A stretch of 64,000 bases of DNA, taken from NCBI GenBank assembly GCA_003635195.1, contig PYIY01000211.1, positions 32,434 to 96,433 of the forward strand. The letters are read 5' to 3'. Positions 50,767-58,500 of the stretch are shown one piece after another (position 1 is the first letter of the stretch; each line of letters opens with the position of its first letter). Below the pieces are notes generated by a model that saw nothing but the letters and a program-made list of their open reading frames with translations, did not search any database and was not told the origin of the DNA. Position numbers and translations under genes: made by a program. The DNA comes from Candidatus Poribacteria bacterium. GTDB taxonomy: Bacteria; Poribacteria; WGA-4E; WGA-3G.

Positions 50767-51795
50767 ATGCTGATGAAGAAAGTACTACTTTTTATCTTTT
50801 TCGCCCTCGGTATCGTTTGGGTGTTTGTTATGGCGAGTCTCCTTCCGAGACGCAATCTGCCGGAGAACTCGCAGTGGGATCTACCGAGAAACGAGGACGC
50901 GCTACTCAATACAAGTGGAATCAATGATATCCAATATTCCCCAGATGGCACCCATTTAGCGGTTGCCAGTGCAATCGGTATATGGCTCTATAATCTGAAC
51001 AGTGACGAAGCACCTGTACTGCTCACAACAGATACGGTCAATGTCTATAACGTGTCGTTCAGCCCGGATGGAAAAATGCTCGCAGGTGGACACGGAGAGG
51101 AACTCGTTCAAATTTGGGATGTTAATACCCGCATGTGTAAGAAAATTTTCATGGCAGATCATGGGCGAAATCTTCGCGTTCTGTTTAGCCGCGATGGAAA
51201 AACACTTGCAAGTTCGGGGCACCATGAGATCAACCTGTGGGATGTTGCCACAAGTACGCACAAGAAAACGTCCAATAGCTATGTACATTTTGCGAATAGG
51301 ATGTTTATTAATGGCGATAGTGGCACACTTGCAAGTGTAGACAGCGGCGATACCATCGGGTTGTTGGATATTGTAACAAGGGAACAAAAGAAAGCCCTCA
51401 AAGGACATACAAGGAATGTTAAAAGTGTCGCATTCAGTCCTGATGGTCGCACGCTTGCAAGTGGGAGTTGGGACAGAACCGTCCGCCTCTGGGATGTTGC
51501 AACAGGAAAGCAGAAGAAAGTCCTCAAAGGACATCGGATGGGTATCAATAACATAGCGTTCAGTGCCAATGGACAGATGCTTGCCACCGCAAGTAGAGAC
51601 AATACCGTCCGTTTATGGGATACTATCACAGGGAAGCACAAGAAAACACTCAAGGGACATACTGCTGAGGTCAGTGGTGCCGCTTTCAGTCCTGATGGAC
51701 AGACAGTTGTAAGTTGGAGTAACGATCAGACTGTCCGTTTGTGGAATGTTAACAATGGTAGATTCAAAACAGCACTCAAAGTCCCAAAATTTTAA
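50767..51795 (+). CDS. Membrane-anchored 7-bladed WD40 protein (paralogue of 47231)
   Basis: This 342-aa protein has one hydrophobic N-terminal segment (VLLFIFFALGIVWVFVMASL) and then SGINDIQYSPDGT and seven blades. It aligns blade by blade with the gene at 47231: LLTTDTVNVYNVSFSPDGKM, then VLFSRDGKTLASSGHHEINL, then MFINGDSGTLASVDSGDTIG, and a closing SWSNDQTVRLWNV. Together with its upstream partner it is the second copy of a long-secreted plus short-anchored unit. ATG 50773 is an in-frame alternative start. Confidence 0.88.
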   Translation: MLMKKVLLFIFFALGIVWVFVMASLLPRRNLPENSQWDLPRNEDALLNTSGINDIQYSPDGTHLAVASAIGIWLYNLNSDEAPVLLTTDTVNVYNVSFSPDGKMLAGGHGEELVQIWDVNTRMCKKIFMADHGRNLRVLFSRDGKTLASSGHHEINLWDVATSTHKKTSNSYVHFANRMFINGDSGTLASVDSGDTIGLLDIVTREQKKALKGHTRNVKSVAFSPDGRTLASGSWDRTVRLWDVATGKQKKVLKGHRMGINNIAFSANGQMLATASRDNTVRLWDTITGKHKKTLKGHTAEVSGAAFSPDGQTVVSWSNDQTVRLWNVNNGRFKTALKVPKF

Positions 51796-52129
51796 GTTAT
51801 TTCACATTGGTGATTTTAGGAATACACTGCCTCCAGATTCAGAATCCAGATGGGATGTTCAGTAATGACTTCATTTTCCACGTCACTGAAGAAAAGATGG
51901 TTGTGAATTGAATGGATTCTCACATTTTATAGTGAAGCCCATAAATAAGTGGACATCTTTGTAGCCTAAACTTTTAGTTTGTGCCAGTCTGAATGCCTGT
52001 TATAGGGATTCAGACTGTTTGAGAGTGCCCAATTAATTATAAGTTTTACTATATAAACGCCGCTAATGCAATATAATTTTTTAGAAATGGTATAATCACA
52101 GACATTTACTGTAATAGGAGTCTGGGGCA
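51796..52129. other. Intergenic stretch with a 10-bp perfect hairpin
   Basis: I see no gene in these 334 bases. CAGTCTGAAT (51985-51994) and ATTCAGACTG (52008-52017) form a perfect 10-bp stem with a 13-nt loop and only three T residues after it. A degenerate TGTAGCCTAAAC element lies just before (51960). TATAAT at 52091-52096 may be the -10 box of the next gene, but I find no good -35. Confidence 0.5.
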
Positions 52130-54070
52130 ATGAAAATTATCTCATCTTTCACTCTCTTGATACTACTCATCCTCTCAACGCTGTACTTACCGAGCAGTTC
52201 TGCCCAAGATTATAATACACAGTGGAATTTACCCGAAGGTGCCAAAGTCCGCATTGGCAGAGGGGGAATAACTGAAATCACATATTCACCGGATGGTACA
52301 CAACTCGCTGTTGCCACTTCTATTGGTATTTGGGTCTACAATATGAGTACTCATCAAGGGTTTCCGCTAACCATGGAAATCGGTTGGGTTCGAGGTGTCA
52401 AGTTCAGTCCAGATGGTGAGACGTTGGCAAGTATTACTGACCGTGGAATCCAGTTATGGAACTTTGCCACGGGGAAACACAAGTTTACACTGACTGGACA
52501 TATTGAAGGTCCCACTGATGTCGCGTTCAGTCCAAATGGGCGGACCTTAGCAAGTGGTGGGACTTGGAAGGACAAAACTATCCGTCTGTGGGATGCTGCC
52601 ACAGGCAGGCATAAGCTGACACTGACTGGGCATGAAGGCAGTATCAGTGGTATCGCATTCAGTCCGGATGGGAAAACACTAATCACCAGCGAAAGTTACC
52701 CTACCAAGGTTATCCGCCTATGGGATGTTATTAAAGGTAGACATAAACGAACACTCAAAGGGCATAAAGATTCTGTATATAGTCTCGCGTTGAGTTCAGA
52801 TGGAAGGATATTGGCGAGTGGGTCTAAAGACAGGACCATCCAGCTGTGGGATCCGTCAGACAGTAACATCCGGCTGTGGGATGCTGTTCGAGGTAGACAT
52901 AAACGGACACTCAAAGGGCATACAGGTCAGGTCAACACCCTCGCGTTCAGTCCAGATGGCAAAACACTTGTTAGTGGAAGTGATGGTTTCTCGGGGGAAG
53001 ATACCACCATTTGCCTGTGGGATGTAGTAACAGGAAAACAGAAGGGGAGCCTTATAGGACAAGGTGGGGTTAGAAGTCTCTCATTTAGCCCAGATGGGAG
53101 AACGTTTGCAAGTGCCGGTGCGGATGGGAATATCCTTTTATGGGATGCATTGATGGCAAGTCACAAGGGAACGATCGTAGGCCACATGGATGCGAGCAAA
53201 AGCGTTGCCTTTAGCCCAGACGGGTTAACACTTGCGACGAGTGGTGGGTGGGCTGACAACACGAATCGCCTATGGGATGCCGGGACGGGAGCACAGAAAG
53301 GAGCCCTAACAGGACATACGGATGTGGTTTGGAGCCTCTCGTTTAGTCCGGATGGAGGCATGCTTGCCAGTGGCAGTCGTGACAAAACTATTCGTTTGTG
53401 GGATGTCATAACAGGAGAGCCCAAGGGAACATTCGTAACCCATACAAGCAATATGAGCGTTGCGTTCAGTCCAGATGGTAGGACGCTTGCCAGTGGCAAT
53501 TATGATAAAACTATTCGTCTGTGGAATGTCATAACGAGAGAATCCAAGGGAACACTCGTAGGGCATACGGACAGTATCGATAGCGTTGCGTTCAGTCCGG
53601 ATGGTCGCACGCTTGCCAGTGGCAGTGATGACAAAACTATCCGTCTGTGGGATGTCATAACAGGAGAACATCAGCAAACACTTGATGGTCATCGGTCTAA
53701 GATTGCGAGCATCTCTTTTAGTCCTCGTGGGGATATACTCGCGAGTGCAAGTTGGAATGGTACAATATTTCTGTGGGATACTGAGACACTAACACTGAAG
53801 CAAACTCTCAAAGGGCATACATCCAAGGTTAACGGTATTGCGTTTAGTTTGGATGGGAATACGCTTGCGAGCGGAAGTAACGATGGTTGGGTGGTGTTAT
53901 GGAGTGTAGAAACAGGGGAACTCAACAAGATGCTCATTGGACATACGGGTGGTATCAACGACATCTCGTTCAGTCCAGATGGACGGACACTGGCAAGTTG
54001 TAGTTGGGATAGTACAGTACTCCTATGGGATCTTACTCGCGCAAGTAGCATTACAGACAAGGTCAGATAG
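52130..54070 (+). CDS. Secreted 14-bladed WD40 protein
   Basis: This 646-aa protein has a signal peptide (LLILLILSTLYLPSSSA), the motif NLPEGAKVRIGRGGITEI and fourteen blades, ending VLLWDL. One blade has a small internal duplication: IQLWDPSDSN is followed at once by IRLWDAVRG, from a repeated GGCTGTGGGAT-type DNA segment near 52850-52880. ATG 52130 follows TAGGAG. It resembles the long members of the preceding two-gene units, but its short partner is missing; a LamG gene follows instead. Confidence 0.9.
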   Translation: MKIISSFTLLILLILSTLYLPSSSAQDYNTQWNLPEGAKVRIGRGGITEITYSPDGTQLAVATSIGIWVYNMSTHQGFPLTMEIGWVRGVKFSPDGETLASITDRGIQLWNFATGKHKFTLTGHIEGPTDVAFSPNGRTLASGGTWKDKTIRLWDAATGRHKLTLTGHEGSISGIAFSPDGKTLITSESYPTKVIRLWDVIKGRHKRTLKGHKDSVYSLALSSDGRILASGSKDRTIQLWDPSDSNIRLWDAVRGRHKRTLKGHTGQVNTLAFSPDGKTLVSGSDGFSGEDTTICLWDVVTGKQKGSLIGQGGVRSLSFSPDGRTFASAGADGNILLWDALMASHKGTIVGHMDASKSVAFSPDGLTLATSGGWADNTNRLWDAGTGAQKGALTGHTDVVWSLSFSPDGGMLASGSRDKTIRLWDVITGEPKGTFVTHTSNMSVAFSPDGRTLASGNYDKTIRLWNVITRESKGTLVGHTDSIDSVAFSPDGRTLASGSDDKTIRLWDVITGEHQQTLDGHRSKIASISFSPRGDILASASWNGTIFLWDTETLTLKQTLKGHTSKVNGIAFSLDGNTLASGSNDGWVVLWSVETGELNKMLIGHTGGINDISFSPDGRTLASCSWDSTVLLWDLTRASSITDKVR

Positions 54071-54249
54071 TTTGAACATCACCCACGTCACTCAAAAAAA
54101 AATGACCGCTAACTGAATCTATGATAAAATAACGAACGGTTGATAAAAACAAGTTCGTCATCTATTCACACATTACAGATTACAACTCTATATGTCGTCG
54201 CGAATTCTCAATTCACAACCCTCTCGTATAATAAAAGGAGATATGACGG

Positions 54250-55014
54250 ATGAAAATCGTAATGGCGAATTTAATGCTTGCGTGTGTCAGTGTAATTGTC
54301 CTGAGCCTGATGTTTGTTGGTATCAGCAATGCTGAATTGGATTTGGAAACTGTTGCCGGGATGTGGCTCTTTGATGAGGGCAAGGGTAATACCACGGCGG
54401 ATGCCTCTGAAAATGGCAATGATGGGAAACTTGAGAACAATCCGAAATGGATAAAGAACGGTAAATTCGGAGCCGCGCTTGAGTTTAATGGGAATGAGAG
54501 TAAAGGACATGTTGTCGTCGGAAATTTAGGCTTGTCTGGGGCGGTTACATTGATCTTGTGGGCGAAACCGAGTGATGTCGCCGATGATGATCGGTTAATA
54601 TCGAATCTCAGTGGGCCAACAAATCCGGCTTTCGCAATTCGGTTTCAAAGTGGCGCAGTTGACATTTGGGGCAGGGCGTGGAAACCCGTCATCCCAAAAT
54701 TTGATGAGAATAAATGGGGACACTATGCGTTTGTATTAGATGGCGAAGGAAACGCTACAGGCTATTACAATGGCAAAGAAGGTGACACAGTTGTCGATAC
54801 TTATATTTTTACGGATATCGGTATCGGGGCGACTTTTTTGCATCAATGGGGACAATATTATTCCGGGGTCTTTGACGAGGTCGCGTTTTTCAGCGTTGCA
54901 CTGACGGAAGCCGATATTAAAACCCTTATGACAAGAGGCCTCAAATCCGCACTATCAGTTTACCCTGCTGGTAAATTAACCACTACATGGGGAAATTTAA
55001 AAGTCAATCGGTAA
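54250..55014 (+). CDS. Secreted LamG-like (concanavalin-fold) protein
   Basis: This 254-aa protein has a signal peptide (LMLACVSVIVLSLMFVGISNA) followed by one jelly-roll domain of the LamG/pentraxin type. The expected order is present: GMWLFDEGKGNTTADASENG, then LEFNGNE, VTLILWAKPSD, KWGHYAFVLDGEGNATGYYN and GVFDEVAFFSVALTEADIKT. The C-terminal tail (SVYPAGKLTTTWGNLK) is a conserved ending in such proteins from this lineage, as I recall it. It would bind carbohydrate or another surface ligand. ATG 54250 follows AAAGGAG. An alpha/beta hydrolase gene starts 12 nt after its stop. Confidence 0.88.
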   Translation: MKIVMANLMLACVSVIVLSLMFVGISNAELDLETVAGMWLFDEGKGNTTADASENGNDGKLENNPKWIKNGKFGAALEFNGNESKGHVVVGNLGLSGAVTLILWAKPSDVADDDRLISNLSGPTNPAFAIRFQSGAVDIWGRAWKPVIPKFDENKWGHYAFVLDGEGNATGYYNGKEGDTVVDTYIFTDIGIGATFLHQWGQYYSGVFDEVAFFSVALTEADIKTLMTRGLKSALSVYPAGKLTTTWGNLKVNR

Positions 55015-55026
55015 GGAACAAACCAA

Positions 55027-56475
55027 GTGCCAAGCAACCTTCATCAGCGTTTCTCATCGGAAATAAAATCTGGTTTACTTAAGACACTCTTCGTCGTCAT
55101 TGCAATAGCAGTAGGTCTTTCAGTTTCCTATGCAGAAAACCGTGTTGCGGGACATTGGGAGGGACAGATTGAGATTCCAGGTCAACCTATCCGCGTAAAG
55201 GTAGATCTCGCAATCAACGATAGTGACTGGAGTGGGACTATTGACATTCCGACCCAAGGTGCGAAGGGCTTACAGCTGACTGATATCCACGTCGTGGAAA
55301 AAGATGACAGTGTGCACGTTAAGTTCTCAATTCGCGGCATTCCGGGAAATCCAACCTTTGATGGAGAACTGAAAGATGGTGCTATTAGTGGTACATTCAG
55401 CCAAAGTGGTGCCACATTCGGATTCCGTCTCTCCCGTGATATTGTCGTTAAGAGTCCCGCAAGGCCGCAAGAACCGAAACCGCCGTTCCCTTATAAGAGT
55501 GAAGAGGTAACCTTCCAAAACGGCACAGTTAATCTCGCTGGTACTTTGACGTTACCACAAGGTGCCGGTCCGTTTCCGGCGGTACTGCTTATCTCTGGTA
55601 GCGGTCTGCAGGATCGAGACGAGACCTTGGTTGGACACAAACCGTTTTGGGTGCTCGCTGACCATCTGAGCCGTGCAGGCATCGCTGTCCTCCGTGTGGA
55701 TGATCCCGGTATCGGTAAGTCAACGCCGCATCCGAAACCGCCAACGACAGCAGACTTCGCAACGGATGTGGAAGCAGGTGTGGCATTCCTTAAGCAGGAT
55801 GATCGGATCGGTCCTGTCGGGTTGATCGGTCACAGCGAAGGCGGTCTCATCGCAGCCATCGTCGCCAGTCGCAGCAAGGATGTCGGTTTCATCGTGCTAA
55901 TGGCAGGTCCCGGTGTCCCTGGTGCCGAATTGTTGCGTAAACAGAACGAACGTATTTTTGATGCAGCGGGAATCGCAGGTGAGCGTAAACAGAATTTACT
56001 AACACTCCTTGATCAGTTGTTTACGATCTTGACTTCAGATGATATAACGGATAACGAACAGCGGCAAGCGGTTAAAGAAATTGTTAGTAAGCAGTTTGAA
56101 ATTAATGGTGTTCCGCCAGCACAACAGGACGAAGCCCAGATACAGGCACTCGCGGAACAGTCACTTACCCCGTGGATGCGTTATTTCCTGACTTTCGATC
56201 CGCGGCCTGCCCTCGAGAAAATCCGAGTTCCTGTCCTCGCACTCAACGGTGAACTCGATGTGCAGGTTGACGCTGAGCAAAACCTCACGGCTATCGTTGC
56301 GGCACTTGAAAAAGGTGGAAATCAGAATGTCACTGTGCATCGCTTGCCGGACCACAACCACCTGTTTCAACGCGCGCGTACAGGTCTGATGAACGAGTAC
56401 GGTGCTATTGAGGAGACACTCTCACCGAAAGTGCTTGACCTTATCCGAGACTGGATACTATCGGTGAGACGATAA
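55027..56475 (+). CDS. Secreted alpha/beta hydrolase with N-terminal beta domain
   Basis: This 482-aa enzyme starts at GTG 55027, after AAGGA. It has a signal segment (LLKTLFVVIAIAVGLSVSYA) and a beta-rich domain of about 100 residues (GHWEGQIEIPGQPIRVKVDL). The hydrolase domain begins near residue 160. The nucleophile elbow is GHSEGG (Ser270), the acid is Asp411 in LNGELDVQV and the base is His445 in PDHNHLFQ. The oxyanion region is ISGSGLQDRDE. This matches the serine aminopeptidase/acyl-ester hydrolase group exported by many soil and marine bacteria. The substrate is unknown. It is in tight order with the upstream LamG gene. Confidence 0.88.
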   Translation: MPSNLHQRFSSEIKSGLLKTLFVVIAIAVGLSVSYAENRVAGHWEGQIEIPGQPIRVKVDLAINDSDWSGTIDIPTQGAKGLQLTDIHVVEKDDSVHVKFSIRGIPGNPTFDGELKDGAISGTFSQSGATFGFRLSRDIVVKSPARPQEPKPPFPYKSEEVTFQNGTVNLAGTLTLPQGAGPFPAVLLISGSGLQDRDETLVGHKPFWVLADHLSRAGIAVLRVDDPGIGKSTPHPKPPTTADFATDVEAGVAFLKQDDRIGPVGLIGHSEGGLIAAIVASRSKDVGFIVLMAGPGVPGAELLRKQNERIFDAAGIAGERKQNLLTLLDQLFTILTSDDITDNEQRQAVKEIVSKQFEINGVPPAQQDEAQIQALAEQSLTPWMRYFLTFDPRPALEKIRVPVLALNGELDVQVDAEQNLTAIVAALEKGGNQNVTVHRLPDHNHLFQRARTGLMNEYGAIEETLSPKVLDLIRDWILSVRR

Positions 56476-56568
56476 AGTGCCGTTTTTAGTTTTTTAAGGA
56501 TGGATGCTAAGACGCTTTTCAAGAATACGACATCTCCAAATAGAGATTACCGAAAAAAACGAGAATTC

Positions 56569-58455
56569 ATGATAAAAAAAACGTTATTTTCCAATTTTTT
56601 GACACTCCTTATTCTTTTTTTCATGCTTCACCTACTGCCCAACACTTTCGCCCAAGACAACACACAGTGGGGAGTACCTGAGGGGGCAAGAGCCAGACTC
56701 GGTAGAGGTCAAACAGGTGAGATGCGGTATTCTCCCGACGGGACGCGTCTCGCGGTGGCAGGCATCGGTATTTGGCTCTACGATACCGCAACCTATCAAG
56801 AGATTAGCCTGCTCACCGGGCATAGCGCGGAAATCTTCAACATCGCGTTCAGTCCTGACGGAAAAACAATTGCGAGTGGGTGTTATGATGGGACTATCCG
56901 TTTATGGGATCTCGGCACAGGTACGCATAAGACAAGGCTCACAACGTATAAGGTTAGTGTCAATAGCGTGGCATTCAGCCCAGATGGACAGACACTCGCA
57001 AGTGGGAGCGACGATGGCACTGTCCGCCTCTGGGACGCACACACTGCAGAACAGAAGAAAACACTCACGGGACATACGGATAATGTCTACAGCGTGGCAT
57101 TCAGCCCAGATGGACAGACACTCGCAAGTGGAAGCGACGACGACCTCGACACCATTCGCCTCTGGGACGCACACACCGGCGAACACAAGAAAACGCTCAC
57201 GGGACATGCCGATGGGATTCTAAGTTTATCGTTCACGCCAGATGGGCGCACACTTGCCAGCGGGAGCTACGATAGAACTATCCACCTCTGGGATGTGCAT
57301 ACCGGCGAACACAAGAAAACACTCACGGGACATGCGGATAATGTTTGGAGCGTGGCATTCAACCCAGATGGGCGCACACTTGCCAGTGGAAGCGAAGACG
57401 GCACTGTCCGCCTCTGGGATGTGCATACCGGCGAACACAAGAAAACGCTCACGGGCCATATAGGAGGGGTCTATAACGTAGCATTCAGCCCAGATGGACA
57501 GACATTGGCCACTAGCGGTGGAAGAGAAGTCCGCCTCTGGGACGCACACACCGCAGAACATCAAAAAACGCTCACGGGATATACGGAACAAGTCTCAAGT
57601 GTAGCGTTCAGTCCGGATGGACAGACACTCGCAAGCGGAAGTGATCCTGGCGAGACCGTTGACTTTTGGGATGGAGACACGGGTGTTCACAAAAAAACGC
57701 TCACTGGAGATATAGGACGAGTTTTCAGTATAGCGTTCAGTCCCGATGGGCAAACGCTCGCCAGTGGGACAGGTAAAAATCCGCCCCACTTGTGGGACGT
57801 GCACACCGGCACGCATAAGCAGGCATTTGAAGGCCCCGCCCCGGTCTATTGCGTAGCGTTCAGTCCAGATGGAAAAACACTCGCCAGTGGGGGTTGGGAG
57901 GAGATCGGCCTCTGGGACACACACACCGGTGGGCGCAAGAAAATACTTGAAGGACACACGTCGTGGGTGAGAAGTTTGGCATTCAGCCCAGATGGACAGA
58001 CACTCGCAAGCGGAAGCGACGACGATACGATTCGCTTCTGGGAGGCGCGCACTGGCAAGCTCACGAACATACTCATAGGACACGCAGACGGTGTCAAAAG
58101 TGTGGCGTTCAGTCCCGATGGGAAAACACTTGCCAGTGGAGGTGGGGACGGGACCCTCCGCCTCTGGAATGCAGACACCGGCACATCCAAAATAACCCCG
58201 ACCGGACATACAGATTCGGTTAGTAGCGTGGCACTCAGTCCCGATGGAAAAATACTTGCCAGCGGAAGCAGAGACGGTAATATCCACCTCTGGGAGGCGG
58301 ATACTGGTGAATACAAGAAAACGCTCACAGGACATACATTTTGGGTGACAAGCCTCGCCTTCAGTCCCAATGGAAAAACACTCGCCAGTGGGAGTTTGGA
58401 CGGCACAGTGCTATTGTGGGAATTATTCCAGGCACCGCCACCAACGCCACGATGA
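56569..58455 (+). CDS. Secreted 14-bladed WD40 protein with near-identical blades
   Basis: I start at ATG 56569, which opens the signal peptide (MIKKTLFSNFLTLLILFFML). An in-frame ATG at 56500 lacks one. The 628-aa product has the motif GVPEGARARLGRGQTGEM and fourteen blades, ending VLLWEL. Blades 3-7 are strikingly alike, in protein and in DNA: GEHKKTLTGHADN, SVAFSPDGQTLASGSDDGTV and RLWDVHTG recur with almost no change. This points to recent blade duplication or gene conversion. A double propeller is inferred. It lies 93 nt after the alpha/beta hydrolase and 45 nt before the large glycoside-hydrolase-like gene. Confidence 0.9.
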   Translation: MIKKTLFSNFLTLLILFFMLHLLPNTFAQDNTQWGVPEGARARLGRGQTGEMRYSPDGTRLAVAGIGIWLYDTATYQEISLLTGHSAEIFNIAFSPDGKTIASGCYDGTIRLWDLGTGTHKTRLTTYKVSVNSVAFSPDGQTLASGSDDGTVRLWDAHTAEQKKTLTGHTDNVYSVAFSPDGQTLASGSDDDLDTIRLWDAHTGEHKKTLTGHADGILSLSFTPDGRTLASGSYDRTIHLWDVHTGEHKKTLTGHADNVWSVAFNPDGRTLASGSEDGTVRLWDVHTGEHKKTLTGHIGGVYNVAFSPDGQTLATSGGREVRLWDAHTAEHQKTLTGYTEQVSSVAFSPDGQTLASGSDPGETVDFWDGDTGVHKKTLTGDIGRVFSIAFSPDGQTLASGTGKNPPHLWDVHTGTHKQAFEGPAPVYCVAFSPDGKTLASGGWEEIGLWDTHTGGRKKILEGHTSWVRSLAFSPDGQTLASGSDDDTIRFWEARTGKLTNILIGHADGVKSVAFSPDGKTLASGGGDGTLRLWNADTGTSKITPTGHTDSVSSVALSPDGKILASGSRDGNIHLWEADTGEYKKTLTGHTFWVTSLAFSPNGKTLASGSLDGTVLLWELFQAPPPTPR

Positions 58456-58500
58456 CAGTTTCCATTCAACTGATAACCTGAAATATAAGGAGAATCCGCT

